Notes under the pieces: generated by a model
Told to the model about the DNA's origin: nothing
What the model saw: the letters and a program-made list of their open reading frames with translations, nothing else
Database searches by the model: none
DNA from: Entrophospora sp. SA101
Taxonomy: Eukaryota; Glomeromycota; Glomeromycetes; Entrophosporales; Entrophosporaceae
Reading direction: 5' to 3'
DNA: 64,000 nucleotides
Assembly: GCA_958430865.1 (NCBI GenBank)
Contig: CAUDNR010004445.1
Span: 1-64,000, forward strand
Part shown: in pieces, positions 1 to 12,540 of the stretch
Numbering within the stretch: the stretch's first letter is position 1
Layout of the letters: each line of letters begins with the position of its first letter
Program-made: the position numbers and the translations under genes

Positions 1-234
1 ACATACCTAAGTGATCAAAAATCTACAAATATTCATAATAATGTAATATTTGGACATTTATTTCTACTTATACTTGCAATTGGACATGTCAAACAAAATT
101 TTACATATATGAATATAAAGGCAAAATTTGACTTTGAGGGTCAGATTATTTCAGTTTTATTAACAACCTGCTTTAAAAATTTTCTTGAAGCAGATACATA
201 TGATAAGGAAGTTATATCTCAAATTTGGCAGTGA
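1..234 (+). CDS. 3' end of an unidentified protein-coding frame, cut by the window edge
   Basis: Frame 1 is open from the first base for 77 codons and ends at TGA 232-234. It contains a hydrophobic stretch around residues 18-27 followed by a polar tail ending in Ile-Trp-Gln. I do not recognise the family. It could be the last exon of a gene lying to the left, or chance, because the stretch is short. No splice acceptor near the left edge could be tested. Confidence 0.3.
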   Translation, partial: TYLSDQKSTNIHNNVIFGHLFLLILAIGHVKQNFTYMNIKAKFDFEGQIISVLLTTCFKNFLEADTYDKEVISQIWQ

Positions 235-420
235 TTGCTACACAGCAAGGGTATTAAATGGGGAGTAGAAATCACTTGATTGTAAAATTTTACTATGTGA
301 ATTCGAATTTTACTATGATGCAGATTCAAAAATTACTATGTTGTACAACTCCCTATTGATCTGCGTGACATGTCCTGTGACTGCTATACTTCATATACAA
401 AAATCTCTAATTGTTACATG

Positions 421-539
421 CAGTGTTGAAAATTCGGTGTGGGGAATGCGGGGGTGTAACATTACACACCAATCAAGTTTTTAATTTTTAGAGATAGTTT
501 CTAAATTTGTACTGGTTACACAACGAAATTTCAACACTG
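421..539. mobile_element. 119-bp hAT-type MITE with perfect 8-bp target duplication
   Basis: The element begins CAGTGTTGAAA and ends TTTCAACACTG, an 11-bp perfect terminal inverted repeat that continues imperfectly inward. It is flanked on both sides by the identical octamer GTTACATG (413-420 and 540-547). An 8-bp duplication and a CAG-type end fit hAT superfamily transposition. There is no coding capacity, so it is non-autonomous. Its ends resemble those of the element at 62760-62917. Confidence 0.82.
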
Positions 540-550
540 GTTACATGATT

Positions 551-3500
551 AATGATGTGACCCGAAACTCCAAGTTTAGGGAAAACCAGAAACAGAAACC
601 TCCAGAAACTAGTTTAGGGAATTTTTAAAATCCTAAACCTTACTGAAACCCTAAACTGTTGCCAAAACTGAGTTAAAAAAAAGTTTAGGGAACTTTTAAA
701 TTCTGAAACTTTCAAAAAGAAACCTTTCCTTCATTAAAAAACTTCAATAAAAACCATAGTGAAATTTACCAAAAAAAAATTTTTTTATTTGAATTAAATT
801 TTGATAACAAAATTAAAATATTTTATTTTTAAATTTTATAATTTTTTTTCTTCCTATCTCTAAATTCAAATTGTTTCCTTGGTAAATCATCACAATCATT
901 TTTTCTTTTCAAGTTGGTTTTTTTATTGTTGTTGTTAGTTGGAATATTGTTATAGTCATCTATATCATTACTATTGTTACTATTATTATCCTTATTATTA
1001 AAATTGTCTTGATTGTAAATAATATCATCATGGTTGTTATTATCAATACCATCATTATTTATATAAATATAACTATTTGCAATATCAGCTTCACTTTCTA
1101 AATTAACTATATTATTCATATTGATAATATCACTATCATCAAATGAGTTCAAAAAACTATTTATCAAATCATTTGAATTGTATTTGTAATTTTCATCAAT
1201 TATTTGATTTGTATTATTTTCTACATCTAAGTGAATTTGGCTTTGGTTACCATCAGTAAATATAGAATTATTTAAGTCAATTATTTCCTCTAATACAAAA
1301 TTATTTTTTTTATCAATCTTGTAATTAGGTTCCACTTCATAAAAATCACTCTCTGATTCACTTATGTCATCTGACACACTATTCTCCTCCTCCACCTCCT
1401 CTGCCACATAATCATAATCATCATCATCCAACCAAAGCTTTGCATTTGATATTAAGTTTTTCAATTCTTCATCCGAGATATTTTGACCAACATATTTTAA
1501 TTCTTTCTCAGTATTAGATAAATGATAGGAATGTATTTTCAACATATTTTCAATTGTTGTGATATTTAAATTTTGCCTTTTTTTTCCATAATACCAATCT
1601 AAGATTGAAAAAGACCTTTCACAAGTTGCTGAATGTGGAACCACTGAAAATAATTTTATTGCAAATTCTTGCAAATAATCATGATCTTCTTCACACGTAT
1701 ACCACCAATTTAAAACATTACCACTTTCAAAACTGAAAGGTGAATTATATGATGAATTTCTTAATTTATAATTTCTCAATTGTTCCAATAAAATATTTTG
1801 TTCTCTTTCAGATCTCTTTAATTTTTGGAAATGATTCACCATGAATTCAACAATTATTTTAAAGTGACCTTTTTTGAGACCAGTTCCTAAAAAAAATAAT
1901 AAATAAATGAGTATTTCTAATTTACAAACATTAATATTGACAAATATCTAACCTTTGTATCCAGGGTGCAAAAAATAGGCAACCAAATATTCATCAGAGC
2001 TAAATTCAAGCCACCTAGAATTAAATTTTCTTATACAATAATTACAATAACTGCAATGAAAATGACTTGGTATAGTTTTAATTGAAGCAGCAAGTTTTAT
2101 AAGTTGATAGTAGCAGTCAGCTAAATTTGTTTTATCTGATTCTAGAATTTCAATCCCTTCTTTTATTGGTTTTAGAATTAAATTTAAGTTTTTTAAATTC
2201 TTAAAAAAATTTCTTCCGTTTAAAATATTCAAAACATCATCATTAGTTATGATATCAGGATTCTCGTTTAATATCTGAATAAATAAAAGGGTAAATAAAA
2301 CAAGTTGATTAAAATAATGCATTTACTACAAATTATCATCATTACTTACTAATTGAAATACAGGTTGCAATCTTATAATAGAAGTTGTGGATGCATAAAT
2401 TGAGGTCCATCTGGTTTCAGTGTACTTTTTTAGGCTTCCTCCAGTAATATTTAGCGTTTTAATGTAGCCTTCAAGCAAATTGCTGGCTTGGTATGATTTT
2501 TTAAAAAATTGATAATTTTTTTGCACTTGAAGACTAAAGTTTTTGCAAATTCATGTTTTAGTAAATCTTTTGTTATAAGATTAAAACAGTGAGCAATACA
2601 CCTAATGTTCAATATTGATGGATATTTAGTAGTTATTAACTCTCGGGCAAGTTTAACATTACTAGCACCATCTGTTACAATAGCTGAGAGTTTTTCTACA
2701 CCAATTTCTAAAATAATTGATTCAATTTGATCAGACAAAAAAACTCCAGTATGAGAACTTCCTGAAAAATCACATAACTTGTATGTATAACTTTTTCTTT
2801 GAGGAGTTATAACCACAAAATTCCAGAATGACTTGTTCTTAGGATTAGACCACCCATCTAGAGCTAAATATGATTATGGATATGGTTATTAATTAACAAT
2901 TATAAAATTAATTAATAAAAATAAAACACTTAATAATAAATTGTTAAAAATATATATTTACCAAGAGTCATATTTTTATTTTTTTCAATATCCTGGTCTA
3001 TTTTGCTAATCACATGAATCACTTCATCATTTAAATAATTAATTGATAATTTTTTACAATTTGATGGTTGATAAGCTGGATGTAATTTTTTTAAAAAATC
3101 TACAACATATGGGTTCTCAATAGTGTTATATGGAATGCCAGCCATTACAAAAGTATGAATTAAAGATTTATTGATGCTTTCTTCTCTCTCTTTTGTAAGG
3201 GTTTACTTTCATAGAATTCAGATAAAGAAACTTGATGATTATTTAAATTTTTGTTATTGGATGTTGAATAATGAGAATCTTGAGCTTTTTTTTGATTGTT
3301 TCTAGACCTACTCTTTTCAATTATCGAATTCAAATAATATTTACGAATTTCCTCATCACACTCAACACATTCTCTTGCTAAATGCTTTTCAAGAACATTC
3401 GGATATCCAACTTCAAAATATTTCAAGCAGTAATTGCACTTAGCATTGTAATGGCCTTTATTATTTTTAATTTCAGGTCCTTTTAAAAAATGTTCCCAAA

Positions 3501-3825
3501 CTTGAGATAATGGTCTTCCGCCAAATGTCTTAAACCTGCACCTTCACTAGGAGACAAATCTGTATCAGACATTAGAAAATATATATTTAATTTTATAAAG
3601 TTGGTTATAACAAGATGTAATTAATAAATCAATAATAAGATGGGAGAAAAAAAAATTTTTTTATTTGTTGTTTCGGGAGAGTTTAGGTTTCTGGAGTTTC
3701 TGGAGTTTCTGGGGGAGTTTAGGTTTCGGGAATTTAGGGAGTTTAGGTTTCGGATTTTTCACAGAAACTAGGTTCTTCTCCTGAAACTATTTCGGGAAGC
3801 CAAAAGAGTTTCGGGTCACATCATT
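551..3825 (-). mobile_element. 3.3-kb hAT-like DNA transposon with 20-bp inverted ends
   Basis: A perfect 20-bp inverted repeat lies at 551-570 (AATGATGTGACCCGAAACTC) and 3806-3825. Just inside both ends, G/A-rich subterminal sequence repeats the motif AAACT/AGTTT many times, again in inverted orientation (571-740 and 3660-3800). Multiple subterminal repeats are typical of hAT elements. The body carries the BED-finger transposase pseudogene at 829-3572. No clean 8-bp target duplication is visible directly outside the ends. Confidence 0.8.
829..3572 (-). pseudogene. hAT transposase with BED zinc finger, broken by frameshifts
   Basis: Reading on the minus strand gives, in order: a start near 3572; a BED-type finger (CNYC at about 3440, His/Cys at about 3370); the segment around GWSNPKNKSFW; the central hAT core (IVTDGASNVKLAR, 2655-2700; NIRCIAHCFNL, 2585-2615; TETRWTS, 2400-2425); and the C-terminal dimerisation motif SATCERSFSILDW (about 1600-1640), followed by an acidic Asn/Asp-rich tail. 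Likely introns lie at 2864-2961, 2275-2349 and 1887-1952. Frame breaks are visible near 3525-3535, in the GA-rich run near 3170-3190, and in the T6A6 run at 2497-2508. The copy is therefore probably inactive unless these are assembly errors. Confidence 0.82.
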
Positions 3826-3849
3826 GTTTAGTAGAGATTAATGACAATT

Positions 3850-3985
3850 CTCCCGGAACGGGCGGAATCGCTCAAAACGTGTGGATTCGCCCAGGTACAA
3901 AGTGAACGAATTCGCGCAATCTGAGCGAAAACGCACAATTTGAGCGGAATCGCCCAAACCGAGCGGAATCGCGCAATTCGGGCTA
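3850..3985. repeat. GC-richer imperfect tandem repeat
   Basis: Several degenerate units of about 20-22 bp built on the core GCGGAATCGC..CAA follow one another immediately right of the hAT element. CpG-containing sequence of this kind stands out from the AT-rich surroundings. No function is evident. Confidence 0.55.
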
Positions 3986-4237
3986 ATATGTAAAGAACTT
4001 GATTTCGACCTAATGTAAAAGTAACTTTCTCATAAGTTAATTAGTTTCGACTAAATAAGACTAAATAAATAAAATAGAAATATTTTATTTAAAATTTTTA
4101 TCTTCTTTAACCAAAATTATTCGCTAATAACAAAATCAATTCGTTGATCCCTATTCATTCTGATCCACGCAAAAACAAAAATAATTGTTATCACCAATTA
4201 AAATACGCTCTCCCGAATTTAATCGGTGACAATATCA

Positions 4238-5900
4238 AGTCTATGCATAAATGAAATTTTTAATAATGTGTGTCTACTCAGATCTTGGGGGTTCACAAGA
4301 ATAAATTATTTTTCCTGATTATCAATTATGGTTCCTTATGAATAATAAACCTGATGTTAATCACCAGTGTCATATTTAATTAAAATTTCCTATTACAAAC
4401 ATGCAGTCAGGTGCTTTCACACACTTCAGCACCATGGATTTTTTTTCCACAGTTGAAATACCCCACATGTTGGAAGGCTTTGGTCAAACTTTCCCTTATC
4501 TTCCCCTCAGACCATGCTTGGCTGTTACTATATGGGCATTGATCACTGATAGCTGATGCTTGTGCGATGATTGTTTTGTGTTATCACCCTCTCTCGCTAG
4601 AATAAAGTTGATTTAAATAACAAGTTCAGTTGGTCAAACAAAAATTAAAGAAAAACAGAAAATTTATGAAAATGATTAATTTATAACATACCAAACAAAA
4701 TCTGAACCATTTTATTTTACAGCTTTCATCTTGATGTCAGTGATCATGGTGACTATCACAATAGAAGTGGGCAAAATCGAACTACCACCTATATACTTGT
4801 AAGGTACATGCACTTGTTGAGCTACACTCCTCTATCCTAGGGTGGGTTATATGGGCAAAGGCCCTCATTTAAAAAATAACAAGTTCAATTGGTCAAATAA
4901 AAATTAAAAGAATGGGTAAATTATTAATTTATATGTAACATATATAAAGCTCCTTGCAAGCCAAATAACTTAGTAAGCTCTCAAGCCAGCTTGCGAGCTG
5001 GCTCATGTAAAGCCTTAAACATACTAAACAAAATCTAAACCGTTTTATTTTACAGCTTCCTCCTAACATCAAAGCTCAAATGCAATTTCAGGGTCATCAA
5101 CCCTGCTCTGAATTGCAACCTCGTGTGCTTGAAACAAGTTGCAGATTCTCTTAATATTCCTCCAGAGTTGCGACTTGATCACAGAGCCATCCTTACCTAG
5201 AGGTGAGATTGTTGCAGATGACTTTTTCAGCTAACATGGCGGCAGCCTTATCTGGTTTGGGAAGATTAGGAAAGCATCATTGACAATTGATACAGTCTCA
5301 GTAAACCCCAGAGCATGTCCTTCCCCCCTGGAATTCAACATCATCATATCGGGGGACACTAGTCAGATTAGCCTTATGTACATGAAGAATACATTGAGAA
5401 TGACTGTAAAGTGTTCAAGGTAGCATGCATGCTTCAACGCCTGCTATTTTCCTGTAATCAAACATTGCATATTTGAATTGTCTCTTTTTCAACAGTGTGC
5501 TGCCTTGACATCTTGTAATTATAATAATATAATATTATTATTATTGATTACGAAAAGTAAAATATTATCAATGAAAATCTTGTAATTACCCAGCAATGAT
5601 CTGCTCCACGTTTTGATTCCAATTAAAATATTTATAAACTAAAATAAAAATATCAATACAAATAAAAAATAGTACCTCTGGTTGGTTATTAACACGATTA
5701 TTTAGGAGACCCAAACCAAACCAAACAACAATACTCATGTTTTGTCACCTTGGACTCTGTAAAAAATTAATTGTTTTCCAAAAAAAAAAAAAAAAAATTC
5801 AATTCACGTCTGTCCTCCCCAAAAAAAAAACCAATAGGATAAATAATTAATGTGTACGTGTCGATCAAATCACAGCTTCTTTTTATTTTATTTTATAAAC
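4238..5900 (+). repeat. Upstream cassette repeat, copy A
   Basis: About 1.66 kb ending at the ATG of the pseudogene at 5901. Long blocks are shared with 41200-43101 and with 63600-64000, including the block around CAGATCTTGG/GGTTCACAAG, the block CCTGCTCTGAATTG near 5090, and the promoter-proximal block with AGGAGACCCAAACCAAACC (5706-5724) and TGTCACCTTGGACTC. The copy ends in the promoter-like tract TGTGTACGTGTCGATCAA just before the first exon. It is more GC-rich than its surroundings. No convincing protein is encoded. Confidence 0.8.
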
Positions 5901-7772
5901 ATGTCACGAAACAAGCAAAGAAAATAACGAAAAAGAATTTGCCAGGTAAGTGTTTTAAGGATGGTGGTGTTGGTTATCGCCACTTGTCATCACTCTAGTA
6001 GTTATTAATAAAAAGAATGGTGATGGTATATAAAAGGGATGACAATGTGATTATTGTTGATACTCATGAATTAACTTTGATTTATTCTTAAGCTGACAAC
6101 AAACAAAGAGAATAAAGAAGTAAATTATATTCTTTTTATTTGATAAAATTGATTTTATGGTATTGATCCTAATTTCTGCTTATAGGAAAATAAAAATGAA
6201 AATGAAGTAGAGATTAGAAAATTGAGGAAGGAATTAAAAGTATTGGAAGAAAAATTGACTTCAGGCAAAGATCTCATAATGCAAATAACTTGTTGGTTCA
6301 CTTATTCACTTTTATAATAATTTTTTTTTTATCTGTTATATTTATAATTAAGAAACAAAAGATCTGCCTATTTGTAAATTATTAGTTGGAAAATACAAAT
6401 GCACATTTTTTTCGAGAAGAAGAGAGGGAATATTTTTGTGGAAAGATCTTGAAGAATCTATAAAAAAATATTCAAATGAAATTCTGAATGATGAAAGTAT
6501 AACAATTTTGCCAACATTTGTTGAAAATTTAAAAATATATGATCAAGATACTTTAGATGCTTTATTAGATAAGTATATGAAAAACTCCAATATAAAACAT
6601 TTGAATTCCGAGTGACTCCAGGTATGTTGTCTATCTAAAATATGTGTATGTGTATGTGTCCTTCATTTGGTTTTTATTAAAGCATCATTTAAACTTATAT
6701 TACCAGTACAAAAAGAATTTTCCAGTTATTTGAGCTTCACAAAAGTTACTAAATTATATGGAATCCAAGTGCCAACAATACAAGATCTAAAACAATTTGA
6801 ACCAGGTAAAAACGTTTGCATCTATGACTAAATTATAGTTTTCTAGCATTAATAATTTCACTTTTGTTCTTAAAACATTAGGAACTTATTCATGGAATCC
6901 TGAAGATATTTGTGACAAAATGGTAGTCACTGTATTGCAGATTTGAAGGTCAGAAACCATTTAATTGATTCAGCTGAAATGATTCAATAATTAAATTTTT
7001 TTGTGTTTTTATTAGCTAAAACCACAAAATTTTGGTGGAACAGGATCTGCCAATGAACCTACAATAGCTGAATTTGTATCAGCTGTTATGCACAACATTA
7101 TTGGAAGTTTAAATGGATCTAATTTGTATTCCCAATTTACCCTGTCTGGTATATATCGTCATGGTTGTGTGGATCAGAGTTGGCAAATGTGCAGTCCATT
7201 GGTGGTCGATTGGTGGTCCATTGGGTCCATTAGTGTAATGCTTTAACCATGTTTAGTATTTTATTAATGGCAATGGACCAGTCCAACATCCATCTGTTCT
7301 CAATGGACCAGTCAATCCTGGTGTGAAATATGCCATCAAGCAACATAATGGACTCCTTTGCATTATGGAAATAAAAGCTTTAGAACTTGAACTCGGAATA
7401 ACATACAGTTAGAAGCAGCAATATATGTATGTTTTATTTTTATTTTTTTGTTGTTTTTTAGCATTCTGTAGTTGACATCCATATATATTTTCTTAGTTTA
7501 ATAGGCAATTTAACTATAATGATTCTCTTAGTGGTGAGTATTTTGATTATGTATATGGCATTGTGACTACTGGTATTCAATGGGTATTTCTTATATTTTC
7601 TTCCAAGTTTAAAGCTGCAGCTTCAACTAGAAACATATTACAACTAAATATATCAAGCGAAAATGTAAATGAAGAACAATTAGCAATGGATCTTAAGAAA
7701 ATTTTTTCAGTAATCCTGTGGATGTTAGATGATAGAATTCATAGTATTGGAAGTTCTTTGATGATATTTTAA
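5901..7772 (+). pseudogene. Cassette-family gene with PD-(D/E)XK-like C-terminus, broken
   Basis: Exon 1 (5901-5945) starts MSRNKQRK and hits a stop at 5925-5927. Intron 1 (5946-6185) starts with the conserved hairpin. Exon 2, from 6186, encodes a charged coiled coil (RKLRKELKVLEEKLTSGKDL). Later exons encode PICKLLVGKYKCTFFSRRRE (about 6365-6420), a Leu/Asp-rich segment ending in a stop at 6613-6615, YGIQVPTIQDLKQFEP (6757-6805), SWNPEDICDKM (about 6893-6920) and GGTGSANEPTIAEF (about 7035-7075). The tail has a Met-Glu-Ile-Lys motif (about 7365) and VYGIVTTGIQWVF (7550-7590), which looks like a PD-(D/E)XK nuclease fold by pattern only. A frame slip near 6920 and inserted repeat sequence at about 7180-7320 also disrupt it. 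I recognise the architecture as a large multicopy Rhizophagus family of unknown function. Confidence 0.72.
5946..5999 (+). promoter_or_regulatory. Conserved intron-1 5' hairpin element, copy A
   Basis: This begins at the splice donor (GTAAGTGTTTTAAGG) and continues through a GGTGGTG run, TTATCGC, and CACTTGTCATCACTCTAGT. The same 55-60 bp sits at the same place in two other genes (43164-43224 and, inverted, 60410-60470). In those copies the GGTGGTGG arm can pair with CCGCCACC. In this copy the C-rich arm is partly lost. Conservation at the intron start exceeds that of the flanking coding exons, so a regulatory RNA or DNA role is possible but unproven. Confidence 0.6.
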
Positions 7773-10700
7773 CACAAAGTTACCATTAAAATACATATTA
7801 TTTTTTAATAACAGGACAAAATTGATATTTTTTTAACTTAGTTATTAGTAATTTTTATTGTTGAGCAGAAAAACAACTTATGCTATCTTAAAAAAAAAAG
7901 AAAATCCTCTTTACAAATAACAAAATTTGTTTGTTCAGAGTTTTATTTTTCATTAGTTCTCTAACAAAAATAATCTTTACCTAATATTTGTTGATGAAAT
8001 TATTATCTCAATAAGTGAAAAACAATGCTTAAAATAATTTGTAAGTCTATTATGTGTTGTTTATTCTATTTATCCTATTGTTACTGCGCTTATCCTTGTC
8101 ATTATTTATCACTTAAGATTTTTATTATTGCTTATTTAACTTGATAAAAATTCAAAAAAACGAACTTTTTGGGTTTTATGTAGCGGTATTGTAACACAAT
8201 TGTGATTTTAAAAACAATATTGATCCCTGAAATTCTTGGTAATATATACCAATGTTCACTTTGTCTTGTTTTGTTGCAGTATTCCCCAAATAACAATTTT
8301 TAATATATGAAAATAATTTACATTAAATAAATGAGAGAGAAATTTATTTGAATCAATGTAAACCTATCTATAAAATAGGGTAGATTTATAACATAATTTT
8401 ATGGTTATCATACAGCAAAAGACAAGGAGGGTGGCAAATTAAGCATTTAAAAATTTATCACGTGTACAAATTTTAGCCAATAAAATTTAGGGCTATGTGA
8501 GAACATATCACGTGAAGCATTTTAACCAATGAAATAAGAGTAATTAGTAAAAATTTATTTTTCTATACTATAGCAGGCGGCAAACTTTGAAAGTGATATA
8601 TAAAATATTACAAAATAGTAAAATTTTAAACCATTATAACTTTTGACTTCTAAAGAATTGTGAGTTGATTGCCCCTGAGGGGCAGATACTATTTTGGTAG
8701 TTGACGGCCTTTGCAGTCGTCCCTGTATAATTCTAACTAAATATGGGAACTGCCATTAGCCGCAATTCAATTTTCATATGCCGCAACAATTCATAATTGA
8801 GGAGCCATCTTTAATTTTAACCGGGTTTTTAAAATATCATTTTGGTCACTGACAGAATGAGTCAAACAAATTTTTTTGCATCAATTTTTTTTTTTTTTTT
8901 GACAAAATAAAATACTATTTTAACTTTAAACGAAGGACCTAAGGCAAGAAGGAACTACACGTTCACGTTTTACCTATATATAATTACTACTTGGTATGGT
9001 TCGGAAGAAGATATCTTATTTATTAATAAACAGAGATACTTTTGTATTGATATCTTACGTTGATAATATTTATAACGTATTATTTTTATTTCTTTTATAA
9101 AATAGCCTAAATAATATTTAATTTACTTACATTATAGTAATTATGTTCACCATAGGGCTTAATAATAAACAATTTAATAGTGGGAGAATTGGCCAATATT
9201 TGTTTTGCATAAATTTAAGAACGCCAAAAAACAATGAAACTGTTGAAGACGAGAAACTACACTTGGGCAATTTGGAAATATTGCCAAACAATTCAATATG
9301 TGAAATTGTACATTAAATAATGAAAAATACTTTGGAGCTCAAATATTTCAAATTCTGACATTCCTTAAATACAAAGGCTAATCTAACCTGACGATCTGAG
9401 GATATGACGGTGCAATCACATTTCGGAGGGTTGTGTTGGCTCTGTATTTTATTAAGTTACATTGTCATCAAAGAGACCCGCTCTCATTTGTTTGAAGCCT
9501 CTAACTTGTAAGTAATTCTTCACATGTAGGTAAATAAACTCTACAGAAGAAATCAAGTGCTTACATATTCGTAAAAGGGAAATCTTATTAAATCTGATAC
9601 CTAAACTCAATATGTCAGATTTAATGTTATTCGTTTTATTTTTCTGAAATGATTCTTATTCACTTTTTCAAATTTGGTTACTTGGAAATCTCTTTCTTTG
9701 CATGGCCTTAGTATTATTATTACTTGGGTGATGCACTTATTTATTTAATATTAATAAGGAGGACAATAAAAACTAAGCCACAATACAAAACACCTATAAT
9801 TTGCGTGAGTTATTGACAGAAACAGGAGATTGGCATAGAACATGCACTTATCATACGTTCTTGCCTATAATCAGCATGAATTATTAACAAAAGCGGGGGG
9901 ATTTTGCATAAAATATATGGATAATTTACACATGTTTTTTTATTGTTTTCCTGATTCTACCAATCCTTTTTAAAAATATATGTCAAACAAAGACCAGAAG
10001 ATTGGCTTTAACCAGTTAATACTGTTTAAATATACGCCAATTTTTGTCGCAGTACTTTTCGGAAGGTTACACGATATTAATATCTTTTTAAAGTAGTTTT
10101 CAATGGGGATTTGAAGATTGGGATTCCACCGAAAATTTTTAACAGTATCTTTTAAGCTATTATTATGAATACTTTGTCTATTGTAACTCTAAAACCAGAT
10201 TTTTTTTTCAAAAAAATTACGATGGCTGCTTTTTATTTCAAAATGAAGTTTTCTTTGAAAACTGTTTTAATAATGAAAGAAGAAAGTTTTTTGGGTCTTT
10301 AACTATTCATACGACATTGAAAAAGATGAATCGTGATTCTGGATAAACAAACAAGAATTAAGACTGACCAATATGGTGAAATTTTAAAAACAGAAATAGA
10401 GGGTGCCAAAGTACAATTTTTTAAAATTGTTGGTGTCATTTCTAAATCAATTTTCATATATATATGTATACATATAGAACTTATATTTCAATTATAAAGT
10501 GGTGTTGGCTGAATTTTTTTTTAGAAAAAGGTAATTTATTTTGGCTTTTCAATATTTTTTATACAAAAAATATTAAAGTTTTTAAGATTATTTAGTTGTA
10601 ACATTTTTTTTAATGGCTTAAATATTGATGGACACATTTAAATTGTATTTGATTTTACAAAAAAGACTTGGTAGGTGTACCTTTTGCAAAAACTCGACTC

Positions 10701-12540
10701 ACCAAAATGGTTTTTCTTGGACGCGGCTCGTCTAACAAAAGTGTAGTGTATTCAGTGTTCCTCATGAGTCACATGACATCGATTGGAAAATAAATCAAAT
10801 ATTTATATTTTTTTATATCACGAACTAGAGATTGGGCACCGTTAACCGTTTAAACATTTAATTTAACTGATTAAACTGTTGAATGCATATGACATCAATG
10901 GGAGAATTAATAAAAATAGAATATCCAAATCTTATTCAATTTGATATGCATATTGCTAGAGTTGACATTTGGCCTAGCCCAATTAATGTGTGACAATTTT
11001 ATATCAAAATGAGAAAATGTTGGCTGTGATGATGGTATGTAATATTTATTGAATTGTTTGTAATATTATATATTTCTTTTGTTGGCAATATTCTAATATG
11101 ATTAGTATTATCCAATGTTATAAATAACAAATGTCAACTTTTTAATAAAAAAAAAGTTGTTTTTCTTCTAAAATTAATAGATTTATTTCATAAATGCTAA
11201 ATACTTCTTCAGAAGAATCATTAAATCTGTCACTAAATGTTTCATTGTCTTTTATTTTTTCTTGTTCAGTTTCATTGGAAACTGGTGGTGACAACATAAA
11301 ATTTGCTCGTTGCTGTTTAATGGCATTTGGAGCTGGTGGTGTTAATAGAACTATAGTTCATCAGCTGTTGATCGGTGGCATTGGTAGCTGATCTTTTCTT
11401 GCATAACCTTTTATAATTTTATATTAATAAAATAATTCTTGTTTGTAATGCAAATATTTTCTATTAACCAGTATATGTTTTTTATTAACAAAAATAATAA
11501 TAAAGAAAACTTCTTGTGCCATGCACAATCTCTTCATTGTGTTAGTTTTTGGCATGATCGACATTATACATCATCTATCGTACGGCAAATGTTTGATTTC
11601 TTCATAATTTCTCAAGCGAATGACAGAGCAAGAGTAAGGGAATGAGAAGTGATCGATCGATCGAGTAAAAAAATGAAAGAAAAGAATGCAAGAGTGAGTG
11701 TGAACTGTTCATAAAACTCCAATGATCTATGATTAATAAAATGCCTGAATTTGTTACCTGATATATATATGACAAATATGAATGATATAGTTAAATGTAG
11801 TTGGATTAAATTAATAACTCTTTTTTTTCAATTATTGTTATCATTACGTGCTGCAAAAAGAATGGTACATGAATTCTAAAATTGATTTCAGAGAATCGGA
11901 GGATTTTAGATTATTACATGTAAAAATCATGAAATTATTTAGTAGGCTTTAGAGAATTCCTTTTTTAAAAAAAATAATCGAATTACATAATCTTCGGAAC
12001 TTAAGCTACAAACTGATATAATTTTTTGTATAGTTTTTTATAATTAATAGATTCGAGGCATCTGAATATTTCTTAGTAGGTGCTCTACAATACTCGAAGG
12101 CGGAACATTTTACCATTATGGTTATCGGACACTCATTAAAGGTACGCGGAAAAAAGAATGCAAAAAGATACTAGTGAATTGATGCAATTTATGATTGAAG
12201 AATGGTAGAAAGTTCGCCACCGTTTTTTTCGCAGCACACTGTATGTATATCTTTCAACTTTTATTTCGAGTTTACTGTACATAACAGATATGATAATAAA
12301 ATATCTGCCTTCTTACTTAAAATAAAATCAGAGATAGATTTTTATTTAAAGTAGTTTTACCAAATCTTGCTGCGCATGCAAGAAGCAATTATTTGAGAAA
12401 ATATTAACTGTTAATTTGCATTTTAAATAATATAAATAGTGATGGTGTTGTAAGTATTTTCATCGTAATATCATTTTTGAAAAAAAAAAAAAATACTCGT
12501 AAATATAATATTTTCTAACAGTTTATAAGGATACCGGCTG
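7773..12540. other. Gene-poor AT-rich stretch
   Basis: Apart from the interspersed repeat at 8209-8290 I see no supportable gene here. Short frames at 11194-11391 and 11439-11645 lack recognisable motifs. A short block near 9690-9750 is similar, on the opposite strand, to part of the cassette upstream repeat (about 41165-41215). Confidence 0.5.
8209..8290 (+). repeat. 82-bp interspersed repeat, copy 1
   Basis: The block runs from AAAACAATATTGATCC through GAAATTCTTGGTAATA and TTGTTGCAGTATTCCCC. It is nearly identical to 58891-58970 on the opposite strand and to the two halves of 49101-49370. No protein or RNA gene identity is evident. Confidence 0.75.

Noticed and set aside
547..3844. GATTAATGA on both sides of the large hAT (547-555 and 3836-3844) as a target duplication
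   Set aside because: The left copy overlaps the inverted repeat and the right copy is 10 bp outside it, so the geometry does not fit; AT-rich words match by chance.
8672..8686. TGCCCCTGAGGGGCA palindrome as an operator
   Set aside because: A single short near-palindrome with no adjacent gene; not enough to claim function.
11194..11645. Two short plus-strand frames
   Set aside because: No motif and no exon structure around them.
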